This document shows, piece after piece, positions 1 through 4,855 of a stretch of DNA of 6,461 bases (its first letter is position 1; every line of letters begins with the position of its first letter). Origin of the DNA: CAYRKQ01 sp964621845. GTDB taxonomy: Bacteria; Patescibacteriota; Saccharimonadia; Saccharimonadales; UBA7683. The position numbers were made by a program, and so were the translations under genes. The notes beneath the pieces were generated by a model. The model made no database searches and was not told the origin of the DNA. It saw only the letters and a program-made list of their open reading frames with translations. The stretch spans positions 1 to 6,461 of the forward strand of contig CAZUOL010000061.1 of the NCBI GenBank assembly GCA_964621845.1. Reading direction: 5' to 3'.

Positions 1-371
1 ATGAGCGACTGATGGGTTGTGTTGGAACTTTTAGAAAGCGGCACAAATGTTTCAGTTGGCGCATCATAAAACTGGGAGAACGTTTTATTATGCACGACGG
101 TCAGCGTTACCCCCACCGTGCTTCGGTTCATAATAGCAGCCTTAGAGCGTAGTGCGACTGCGTAATATCTAGTCGTAAAGATCGTAATCACGGCCAGTGC
201 CGAGAACCCCACCCACGCACCAAGCACCACTTTGCGGCGTCGTGAAAGCCGCATAAACTTCTGAAAACCAGGTATTTTATTCAGCCACTTCGGGTAGGTA
301 GACCGTTTATTCGGCACATGTTTGCGTGGCTTCTTAGGGCTATAATATTTGTAATTCGGGTATTGATTCAT
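1..371 (-). CDS. Partial single-pass membrane protein, N-terminal 123 residues, function unknown
   Basis: An open frame starts at ATG 371-369 on the minus strand and runs off the left edge without a stop, so only 123 residues are visible. The first 47 residues are very basic and rich in Lys, Arg, Tyr and Pro, including an SRRRK stretch at 43-47. A hydrophobic segment of about 20 residues follows (roughly 48-67, VVLGAWVGFSALAVITIF). The basic side predicts a cytoplasmic N-terminus and an exported C-terminus. The exported part begins with a threonine/valine-rich stretch (STVGVTLTVV at 84-93) that could be a beta strand. I recognise no family; it could be the anchor of a larger surface protein or exported enzyme. 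A possible promoter overlaps the end of the upstream gene. No Shine-Dalgarno site is visible, only a weak TTAAGA just before the ATG. The frame is confidently open; the function is unknown. Confidence 0.72.
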   Translation of the reverse strand, partial: MNQYPNYKYYSPKKPRKHVPNKRSTYPKWLNKIPGFQKFMRLSRRRKVVLGAWVGFSALAVITIFTTRYYAVALRSKAAIMNRSTVGVTLTVVHNKTFSQFYDAPTETFVPLSKSSNTTHQSL

Positions 372-392
372 CTTAAATGCTGTGTCGGTACG

Positions 393-401
393 ACTATACC
401 A
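393..401 (-). promoter_or_regulatory. Extended -10 element for the gene starting at 371
   Basis: On the minus strand the sequence reads TGG-TATAGT, an extended -10 motif with the hexamer at 398-393. It lies 21 nt before the ATG, giving a predicted leader of about 15 nt. A second -10-like TATACT sits at 406-401. No convincing -35 was found. Confidence 0.4.
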
Positions 402-406
402 GTATA

Positions 407-796
407 CTACTGATTTGTAATAACGAGCTGAGAATCAGCTGAAACACCAGTGATTGAAATAACGGGGTTTTTGTAACTCTTTTTTGGTAGTGCACAGCCC
501 TGATCAAGACGGAACGATTCACGAAGCACCTGGTTATCATAAATTATAAAACGGGCGTATTTTTGCGGTGCGTCAAAGCAGTATTTCAGTTGATCAGAAA
601 TGGCGAAGCGGTAGTAAATCCCGTTTTTGGGTAGTGCACCAAGCGAAACAACCCCGGGTTGGGTAGTATTTGGATGTTGCGCTGCATAACTAGTGAATAC
701 CAGATAACCACCCAGCAGGCTACAGAGCCCCACAAATAACATGGATGCGTCGAAGCGTATTCGCTTTGTTTTTTTAAGCCGTGCGTTTCTTGCCAT
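407..796 (-). CDS. Small membrane-anchored protein with an extracytoplasmic domain, hypothetical
   Basis: This 129-residue protein starts with a basic stretch (MARNARLKKTKRIR) followed by one hydrophobic segment at about 19-38. That arrangement predicts an uncleaved signal anchor with residues 39-129 outside the membrane. The outside part looks beta-rich and contains two cysteines, C73 and C101, that could form a disulfide. I do not recognise a family. The start ATG at 796-794 lies inside the end of the upstream PQ-loop gene, a 23-bp overlap in a different frame. It is preceded by AGGA with a 7-nt spacer, so translation from a shared mRNA is well supported. The stop is TAG at 409-407. Co-transcription with the PQ-loop gene suggests a related envelope role, but this is inference only. 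Confidence 0.72.
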   Translation of the reverse strand: MARNARLKKTKRIRFDASMLFVGLCSLLGGYLVFTSYAAQHPNTTQPGVVSLGALPKNGIYYRFAISDQLKYCFDAPQKYARFIIYDNQVLRESFRLDQGCALPKKSYKNPVISITGVSADSQLVITNQ

Positions 797-1202
797 ACTC
801 TAATCCTATCAAATCAACCGCATAAAGTGCACAGGCACTGCCAATAAGTATTAGCCCTACTCCACCAATTGTCTTGCCGATATTGTTAATAAGTAGCAAC
901 CGATCGAAATCGCGAGGTATAAAGTGTGGCGAATAGATGATAATCCCGTAAATCATAGCGAGGTCTATCAGCGTCCAAAGTACGTTCGAAATAATCAGCG
1001 GTTTGAGACGGTTGACGATTGCATAACTCAGTGGAATTAAGCCAAACAGAAGGTACGTCACCCATGAAAATAGCGAGAGGCCGGTGACGACCTTTGTGCT
1101 ATATACCTGACGTATTTGGGGCACGTTAGAAAGCGGCATGACAAGCGCCACAGCATACATCAAATAGCCGATGATTTTTTTGTTGTTATTTTTTTTGGCC
1201 AC
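774..1202 (-). CDS. PQ-loop / SemiSWEET-like small membrane transporter
   Basis: This 142-residue integral membrane protein has a PQ-loop signature: a first hydrophobic helix (about 10-27) ends in NVPQIRQVY with the PQ pair at 28-29, then VTGLSLFSW (39-47) enters the second helix. A third helix around 68-90 contains N73, in the area where SemiSWEETs have a conserved Asn. SemiSWEETs are three-helix proteins of about 85-95 residues that dimerise to carry sugars; related PQ-loop proteins carry other small solutes. This protein is longer and adds a fourth hydrophobic segment at about 111-132, plus a short basic tail. The substrate cannot be read from the sequence. The start is GTG at 1202-1200; the next in-frame ATG (M15) would remove part of helix 1. 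No Shine-Dalgarno site is present, and a -10 box 9 nt upstream implies an almost leaderless mRNA. It overlaps the next gene by 23 bp, so the two form a small operon. Confidence 0.8.
   Translation of the reverse strand: MAKKNNNKKIIGYLMYAVALVMPLSNVPQIRQVYSTKVVTGLSLFSWVTYLLFGLIPLSYAIVNRLKPLIISNVLWTLIDLAMIYGIIIYSPHFIPRDFDRLLLINNIGKTIGGVGLILIGSACALYAVDLIGLEYGKKRTA
804..807 (-). promoter_or_regulatory. Shine-Dalgarno site for the gene starting at 796
   Basis: On the minus strand AGGA lies 7 nt before ATG 796-794, inside the coding region of the upstream PQ-loop gene. It decides the start of this internal operon gene. The operon's first gene has no such site. Confidence 0.6.
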
Positions 1203-1210
1203 AACAGTTG

Positions 1211-1220
1211 TATTATAATA
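1211..1220. promoter_or_regulatory. Palindromic divergent -10 element (TATTATAATA)
   Basis: The ten bases TATTATAATA are their own reverse complement and hold a TATAAT box on each strand: 1214-1219 on plus and 1217-1212 on minus. The plus box ends 6 nt before ATG 1226, exactly where the transcript would begin. The minus box ends 9 nt before GTG 1202. No clear -35 was found on either side. One element therefore appears to drive two divergent, leaderless genes, and polymerase can occupy it in only one direction at a time. Confidence 0.6.
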
Positions 1221-1225
1221 CAGGC

Positions 1226-1447
1226 ATGCAAAAAAACATAAGCACTCATCATAGAAAAATTGAGCGTCAACGCCTCGCGAGTGGTATGTTGATCATAGGC
1301 GTCGGGCTGGTACTTGTATCAGCTGTTATATCCGTGCTTTTTATACGACCAACAAACTTTAAATCCGAATACCAAAAAAGAAAGCTCAATGACTGCCTAA
1401 AAACAGCCACCAACCCTGTTATTTGCCAGCAAAAGTTTGGTAATTAA
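1226..1447 (+). CDS. Small single-pass membrane protein (73 residues), hypothetical
   Basis: I start this protein at ATG 1226 because that codon lies 6 nt after a perfect TATAAT and would be at or next to the first transcribed base. The longer frame from TTG 1208 would start inside the promoter. The product has a basic N-terminus rich in His, Lys and Arg (residues 1-16), one hydrophobic helix at about 20-40, and a short exposed tail. The tail has two cysteines, C57 and C67, in DCLKTATNPVIC; these could form a disulfide or bind a metal if the tail is outside. I recognise no family. The gene diverges from the PQ-loop operon through a shared promoter, and its TAA stop overlaps the pyrB stop on the other strand. 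No Shine-Dalgarno site is seen, consistent with leaderless translation. Confidence 0.62.
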   Translation: MQKNISTHHRKIERQRLASGMLIIGVGLVLVSAVISVLFIRPTNFKSEYQKRKLNDCLKTATNPVICQQKFGN

Positions 1448-2370
1448 GCTATATACCCCAGGCACCACTCAATCAGAGCCATTCTGATAAACATTCCATT
1501 GCCAGCTTGTCTGAAATACGCAGCGCGTGGATCTGCATCTACTTCGGTGGCAATCTCCTTTACCCGCGGCAATGGGTGGAGCAAGCGTGCCGTGGGCTTC
1601 ATGAGCTTAAGGTGATCAGCCGTAATTTGGTAGGTCTCTTTTAGGCGTGTGCTATCAAAGCGTTCTTTTTGCACACGTGTCCAATACACCACATCGGCAT
1701 CAGCAAGTGCTGGGGCTACATCCGCCGTCTCGGCATAACTTACTTTATGCCGAGAAAGATAGGTCTTAATGTCGTTGGCGATCCGCAGCTCATCTGGAGC
1801 AACATAGGTTATTTGATTCCTAGGATACTTTGCCAACAGGTAAGAAAGTGATCGTGCGGTGCGGCCATATTTTAAGTCGCCCCCTATCACCACCTTTAGA
1901 TTCTCGCACCGGCCAATCTCTCTGAAGATCGTATACATATCAAGCAACGCCTGTGTCGGATGTTGCCCTGCACCATCGCCGGCATTAATAATTGGCACGG
2001 TACTCACGGCCGCTGCTTGATCAGCCGCCCCTTCTTGATAGTGCCGCATGACAATAGCGTCTGGCTGATACTGGCATAATACTCGAATCGTATCTTCAAT
2101 AGTTTCGCCCTTAATGGCGGAAGAAAATTCTCGTGCGTTTTCGGTGCCCACCACCTGCATGCCGAGGTGTTGACCTGCGGCCGCAAATGAAAGCCGGGTT
2201 CGTGTGGAGGGCTCATAAAAGATGGTAAACAACATGCCCCCATCGAGCAATCTGCCCAATTTTTGATGACTGCGACGATCTGCTGCCAAGAGTTGTAGCT
2301 CATCAGCACGTTTGAACAATAACGACATCAGCTTGGTATCAAACTGCTGTGCTTTGAGTACGTGCCTCAT
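1444..2370 (-). CDS. pyrB: Aspartate carbamoyltransferase catalytic chain
   Basis: PyrB condenses carbamoyl phosphate with L-aspartate to carbamoyl-aspartate, the committed step of pyrimidine synthesis, in the cytoplasm. The 308-residue product matches the usual length of about 310. The carbamoyl-phosphate loop STRTR is at 55-59 within FYEPSTRTRLSF. The flexible-loop lysine is K87 in IKGET, HPTQALLD is at 137-144, the aspartate-domain GGDLKYGRTARS at 163-174, TRVQKER at 231-237, and HPLPR at 265-269. All expected catalytic residues are present, so the enzyme should be active. No regulatory chain (pyrI) or other pyr gene is in the window, so it stands alone here. The ATG at 2370 is 8 nt from an extended -10 box and has no Shine-Dalgarno site, so its mRNA is probably leaderless. 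Its TAA stop interlocks with the stop of the convergent small membrane gene. Confidence 0.96.
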   Translation of the reverse strand: MRHVLKAQQFDTKLMSLLFKRADELQLLAADRRSHQKLGRLLDGGMLFTIFYEPSTRTRLSFAAAGQHLGMQVVGTENAREFSSAIKGETIEDTIRVLCQYQPDAIVMRHYQEGAADQAAAVSTVPIINAGDGAGQHPTQALLDMYTIFREIGRCENLKVVIGGDLKYGRTARSLSYLLAKYPRNQITYVAPDELRIANDIKTYLSRHKVSYAETADVAPALADADVVYWTRVQKERFDSTRLKETYQITADHLKLMKPTARLLHPLPRVKEIATEVDADPRAAYFRQAGNGMFIRMALIEWCLGYIA

Positions 2371-2378
2371 TGCAGTTT

Positions 2379-2406
2379 AGTATACCAGCATAGAGTGCCG
2401 ATTCAA
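2379..2406 (-). promoter_or_regulatory. pyrB promoter
   Basis: On the minus strand a -35-like TTGAAT (2406-2401) is followed by a 16-nt spacer and TATACT (2384-2379). The spacer ends in TGG, giving an extended -10. The hexamer ends 8 nt before the pyrB ATG, so the transcript is predicted to begin within 1-2 nt of the start codon. Confidence 0.65.
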
Positions 2407-2411
2407 GCTTA

Positions 2412-2420
2412 TGGTAGTAT
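2412..2420 (+). promoter_or_regulatory. Possible weak extended -10 for the superoxide dismutase gene
   Basis: TGG-TAGTAT matches an extended -10 imperfectly (four of six bases in the hexamer). It would start transcription near 2427 and leave a leader of about 17 nt containing the strong ribosome site. No -35 was found. The element lies between divergent pyrB and the superoxide dismutase gene. Confidence 0.25.
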
Positions 2421-2431
2421 GAAAGTGTAAT

Positions 2432-2439
2432 AAGGAGGT
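2432..2439 (+). promoter_or_regulatory. Strong Shine-Dalgarno site
   Basis: AAGGAGGT is a near-perfect anti-16S match, 4 nt before ATG 2444. It fixes the start of the superoxide dismutase gene and is the strongest ribosome site in the window. Confidence 0.85.
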
Positions 2440-2443
2440 CAAT

Positions 2444-2977
2444 ATGAACGTAGCATTACAAGCAGATGGTCAAACCGTGAGCAAACGAGCCCATGCCACT
2501 ATGAACGGGCACGGCAAAGTAAACGGCAGCGCTGCATTTACCGAATATGACGTTGACGGCTACAAATACGTACACATTCATCTTGAACTGAAGGGCGATC
2601 CGAGCACCCTAACCCCTGGCAAGCACGCGGTGCACCTGCATGAAAAAGCTGCCTGTGATTGTGATGACTTCAAGTGCGCTGGTGGTCATTTTGATCCGGG
2701 ACCCCATGGCAACACTGATCCAGACGCCAACCACGGCTATCACGCCGGTGATCTACCTATGATTACCATCGATGAAAACGGGGAAGGTACACTCGAGGCA
2801 ATCACCACCCGCGTCACGCTTTCAGATGGTCCTGTTTCACTGCTTGCCAAAGATGCTGCACCTGAGGGTACTTCAATTATGGTACATGCCAACGTTGACC
2901 CTTATAGCCCGGGCGAAAGTGGCTCCGGAATAAGCGGCGGGCCACGCCTCGCCTGCGGTACGATTGAAGAAGTTTAG
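2444..2977 (+). CDS. Cu/Zn superoxide dismutase family protein, no signal peptide
   Basis: Cu/Zn superoxide dismutases convert superoxide to oxygen and hydrogen peroxide. The 177-residue product shows the family landmarks: copper ligands H64 and H66 in GKHAVHLHE, the bridging H82 in AGGHFDP, zinc-ligand candidates H88 (or H97), H100 and D103 in YHAGDLP, and the fourth copper ligand H148 in IMVHAN. The active-site arginine R168 and disulfide cysteine C171 lie in GGPRLACG. These features support an active enzyme. Two things are odd. Bacterial SodC is normally exported, but the N-terminus (MNVALQADGQTVSK) is hydrophilic with no signal peptide or lipobox. The disulfide loop also holds three cysteines, C71, C73 and C78, where the family usually uses one. 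The zinc loop spacing H82-H88 is shorter than usual if H88 is the ligand. The gene diverges from pyrB and ends in its own terminator. The family call is strong; cellular location is uncertain. Confidence 0.9.
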   Translation: MNVALQADGQTVSKRAHATMNGHGKVNGSAAFTEYDVDGYKYVHIHLELKGDPSTLTPGKHAVHLHEKAACDCDDFKCAGGHFDPGPHGNTDPDANHGYHAGDLPMITIDENGEGTLEAITTRVTLSDGPVSLLAKDAAPEGTSIMVHANVDPYSPGESGSGISGGPRLACGTIEEV

Positions 2978-3028
2978 TGTACTAAACATAACCGTATACG
3001 CTACAGGTAGCGTTTATTACACTTTTTT
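2977..3028 (+). terminator. Rho-independent terminator of the superoxide dismutase gene
   Basis: The arm GTGTACTAAAC (2977-2987) pairs with GTTTATTACAC (3012-3022) with one mismatch. Inside it is a second hairpin, CGCTAC/GTAGCG (2999-3004 with 3007-3012). Six T's (3023-3028) follow. The left arm begins in the last base of the TAG stop codon. The two stems share base 3012 only. Confidence 0.7.
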
Positions 3029-3048
3029 GAAAAAAGTCAAAAAAAAGC

Positions 3049-3078
3049 TTTACAAAGCACTTTGGTAACTGTTATGAT
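3049..3078 (+). promoter_or_regulatory. Promoter in the gene-free region, for a candidate small RNA
   Basis: TTTACA (3049-3054) and TATGAT (3073-3078) are separated by 18 nt, a good sigma-70-type pair. The -35 sits in the inverted repeat GCTTT-AC-AAAGC (3047-3058). A second repeat, TGAGC-ACAA-GCTCA (3078-3091), covers the expected start near 3085 and could be an operator or a 5' hairpin. No coding start lies downstream before the next terminator. Confidence 0.55.
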
Positions 3079-3084
3079 GAGCAC

Positions 3085-3201
3085 AAGCTCAATTAGGGTA
3101 AACAAAAAATAACCAAAATAAAAACACCCTGGGTACGAGCGTACCACCACAACAACTATTATCTATATATAAAAAGCGGCCAAAACAGCCGCTTTTTATA
3201 T
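3085..3201 (+). ncRNA. Candidate small non-coding RNA of about 115 nt
   Basis: The stretch between the promoter at 3049-3078 and the hairpin terminator at 3167-3201 contains no ATG, GTG or TTG on the plus strand, so a protein product is unlikely. Possible structure includes AGGGT (3095-3099) with ACCCT (3126-3130), the hairpin GGTAC-GAGC-GTACC (3132-3145), a single-stranded A/C-rich linker, and the terminator stem. The 5' end is estimated from promoter spacing. I recognise no known RNA family. It could instead be an untranslated relic between two convergent genes. The 2978-3226 gap otherwise holds only the two terminators. Confidence 0.4.
3167..3201. terminator. Bidirectional rho-independent terminator
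   Basis: AAAAAGCGGC (3171-3180) pairs perfectly with GCCGCTTTTT (3188-3197) around the loop CAAAACA. The stem extends to 3167 and 3201 with A-T pairs. T-runs on both sides let it end the plus-strand small RNA and the minus-strand 266-residue gene, whose stop is at 3227. Confidence 0.88.
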
Positions 3202-3226
3202 TTTTGTATGTTTTCCAAATGCTGCA

Positions 3227-4027
3227 CTATCGAGAGTATTTCTCCACAACCTGGTTAATACGTACGAACTTCTTAATGAGCTGCTCTGCCTCAGACCTGC
3301 TTAACATATGAGCCATTGCAAATTTTAATGAATAAGCTTTATCCTCTGTTGCTGCTGTTCGATTCACCGCCTCTTGATCAAAATATGCTTGAAAAATCTG
3401 CTGAACAGTACAGAATAGAGGATCTTTCAACAAATGCGCAAAGCCCAGATATCCAATAAACCGATATCGCAAGACATCCATAACAGCGTCAATGTCACCT
3501 ATCTGATTATGCAATAGACCTTCTAGCCCCACCTCTAATCCCGTGTTGCGTATTGATCGTTGTTCTGAATCATCCTGTTTACGAGGATCGAGTGTATCGA
3601 ATATCCATGAACTTAATCCAATCCGTACCGCAGTGGCGAGAATAACTGATTGTGCTTTTGCCGAGTCTTTATCGAGGCCACTCTGTTCAACGTATGGTCG
3701 CAACTGGCTGGCCAGCGCATCCAGCAACCCAGTCGTTATTCTTAGAACATTGCCACCGTCGCACTGCGTGAAGACCCTGTTGGCCTCTAGAATTGTTTCG
3801 TCGCCTGATTCGTGTATGTCAGAGTCAAGGCAAGCCGTCAGCGGGTTGTTAACTGACAAGAAACGGTCCCGCGCCTCAGGTTCAATAACCCCCACCTCGT
3901 TCACTAATAGTAGCGTATTTTCTGCTACGAGAGATATCAGCTGTTCAGTGCTGATTTCTCCACCACCAAACTCCACGGCGGCCCTTCGCAAGGCAAAGGC
4001 ACGACTCGCATCAATCAACTCACTCAT
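3227..4027 (-). CDS. Hypothetical soluble, mostly helical protein (266 residues)
   Basis: I do not recognise this protein. It has no signal peptide or membrane segment and reads as a mostly helical, acidic cytoplasmic protein. Visible features are a GGGE stretch at 21-24, a Ser/Thr/Asp-containing middle (DPRKQDDSEQRS, about 147-158), and a more hydrophobic C-terminal half around YRFIGYLGFAHLLKDPLF (about 188-205) that looks like a helical core. There is no nucleotide-binding, nuclease or DNA-binding motif I can name. The frame is well supported: it is long, starts with ATG at 4027 just 7 nt below an extended -10 (TGC-TATAAT), and ends with TAG 26 nt before a strong terminator on its own strand. 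It appears to be a single-gene transcript with an almost leaderless mRNA, lying between the candidate small RNA and trmD. Confidence 0.75.
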   Translation of the reverse strand: MSELIDASRAFALRRAAVEFGGGEISTEQLISLVAENTLLLVNEVGVIEPEARDRFLSVNNPLTACLDSDIHESGDETILEANRVFTQCDGGNVLRITTGLLDALASQLRPYVEQSGLDKDSAKAQSVILATAVRIGLSSWIFDTLDPRKQDDSEQRSIRNTGLEVGLEGLLHNQIGDIDAVMDVLRYRFIGYLGFAHLLKDPLFCTVQQIFQAYFDQEAVNRTAATEDKAYSLKFAMAHMLSRSEAEQLIKKFVRINQVVEKYSR

Positions 4028-4034
4028 TAGCGAT

Positions 4035-4043
4035 ATTATAGCA
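4035..4043 (-). promoter_or_regulatory. Extended -10 for the 266-residue hypothetical gene
   Basis: The minus strand reads TGC-TATAAT, with a perfect hexamer at 4040-4035. It ends 7 nt before ATG 4027, placing the transcript start about one base before the ATG. No good -35 was found; it would lie in the end of trmD. Confidence 0.65.
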
Positions 4044-4060
4044 GAAATTATTATTTTTGG

Positions 4061-4717
4061 CTATTTGTTGGTATTGATGGCGTTATTGGTGCGCCATTGA
4101 GCAATCTCGGCGTGGTTGCCATTTAATAGTACGTCTGGCACCTTCATGCCCTTGTACTCTGCTGGCCTGGTATATTGTGGGGCCTCAATCGTGACATCAT
4201 CTGCCACAAAACTTTCAATTTCAGCCGAAGTCTCGCCGCCCAGTACGCCTGGGAGCAAACGCACCACGCTATCCACCACTGCCATGGCGGGAATTTCACC
4301 TCCAGTTAATACATAGTTACCGATACATATTTGCTCATCAACAACAGAAGTGATTCGTTCGTCGTAGCCTTCGTACCGGCCGCAAATAATAATCAAGCCA
4401 TTGCCATCATCAGCATATTGCTTCGCCTTTGATTGTTTCCACACATTCCCACGAGGCGTCATCAACAAGACCTTGGCTTCCGGATCATTTTGTTTCGCGG
4501 CGTCCACCGCCTTCATCATCGGCTCTATCATCAACAACATGCCATCGCCACCTCCATAGGGAGTGTCGTCAACAGTTTTGCGAGCACCCAAACCATACTC
4601 ACGTAAATGAATGCAGGAATACTCTGCAATGCCATCCTTTGCAGCTTTCCAAAGCATCGAGGTCTGAAAAACTCCTTCAAACATTTCCGGGAATAAGGTT
4701 ATAACCTGAATCTTCAT
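4061..4717 (-). CDS. trmD: tRNA (guanine-37-N1)-methyltransferase
   Basis: TrmD methylates G37 beside the anticodon of some tRNAs with S-adenosylmethionine, preventing +1 frameshifts. The 218-residue product has the trefoil-knot SPOUT motifs: TLFPEMF (7-13), DDTPYGGGDGM (50-60), LLMTPRG (84-90), GRYEGYDER (113-121), IGNYVLTGGE (132-141), and the tRNA-binding end PQYTRP (180-185) and LLNGNHAEIAQWR (197-209). The conserved arginine is R153. Three points differ from the usual pattern. The glycine loop has Asp58 where Pro is usual. The EDSF motif carrying the catalytic aspartate reads IESF, giving Glu168 instead of Asp. The protein ends soon after QWR, whereas E. coli TrmD (255 residues) continues for a few dozen residues. 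The ATG at 4717 follows an extended -10 by 7 nt with no Shine-Dalgarno site. rimM is not adjacent. Confidence 0.95.
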   Translation of the reverse strand: MKIQVITLFPEMFEGVFQTSMLWKAAKDGIAEYSCIHLREYGLGARKTVDDTPYGGGDGMLLMIEPMMKAVDAAKQNDPEAKVLLMTPRGNVWKQSKAKQYADDGNGLIIICGRYEGYDERITSVVDEQICIGNYVLTGGEIPAMAVVDSVVRLLPGVLGGETSAEIESFVADDVTIEAPQYTRPAEYKGMKVPDVLLNGNHAEIAQWRTNNAINTNK

Positions 4718-4724
4718 TTTTTAT

Positions 4725-4733
4725 ATTTTAACA
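4725..4733 (-). promoter_or_regulatory. Extended -10 for trmD
   Basis: The minus strand reads TGT-TAAAAT, hexamer 4730-4725, ending 7 nt before the trmD ATG. A leaderless mRNA is predicted. The element sits directly below the terminator at 4741-4767, so trmD has its own transcript. Confidence 0.55.
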
Positions 4734-4740
4734 TAAATTA

Positions 4741-4767
4741 AAAGAACCCGCGAGATGCGGATTCTTT
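4741..4767 (-). terminator. Rho-independent terminator upstream of trmD
   Basis: On the minus strand AAAGAATCCGC pairs with GCGGGTTCTTT around the loop ATCTC, with one U-G wobble, and is followed by a T-rich run (TTTTAATTT). On the plus strand the same position is a C-A mismatch, so the minus strand is the functional one. It ends transcripts coming from the KH-protein gene or from the structured element at 4778-4816. Confidence 0.75.
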
Positions 4768-4849
4768 TTCCTCATATAAAGCTCTCTAGGTTTCCCTAGA
4801 CTCGCAAGCGAGCTTTGGTGTGTTTGTGTTTGTTTGTCCGTGGTGAACG
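4741..4849 (-). ncRNA. Candidate structured RNA (3' UTR or separate small RNA)
   Basis: Between the KH gene and its terminator the minus strand folds well. Hairpin TCTAGG-GAAA-CCTAGA (4800-4785) has a GNRA tetraloop, seen only on this strand. It is enclosed by AAAGCTC (4816-4810) with GAGCTTT (4784-4778), giving an outer stem. A competing hairpin, CTCGC-TT-GCGAG (4812-4801), shares bases with the outer stem, so two alternative folds exist. An A/C-rich single-stranded stretch (about 4819-4842) precedes it. If the TATAAT at 4861-4856 is used, a separate RNA of about 110 nt starts near 4849; otherwise this is the 3' UTR of the KH mRNA. I recognise no known family. Confidence 0.35.
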
Positions 4850-4855
4850 CTTACT

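Noticed and set aside
2004..2309. 101-residue minus-strand frame inside pyrB
   Set aside because: It overlaps conserved pyrB coding sequence in another frame and has no independent start signals.
3543..4100. Long plus-strand frame opposite the 266-residue gene
   Set aside because: It lies antisense to a better-supported gene, has no promoter or ribosome site, and its product is a serine-rich low-complexity sequence typical of a shadow frame.
4739..4786. Short peptide frame (about 15 codons) beginning with ATG inside the minus-strand structured RNA
   Set aside because: It runs through the terminator hairpin, has no good ribosome site and no support beyond being open.
4778..4816. tRNA-like cloverleaf
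   Set aside because: The folded segment is only about 39 nt, with no anticodon arm, T-loop motif or CCA-type end.
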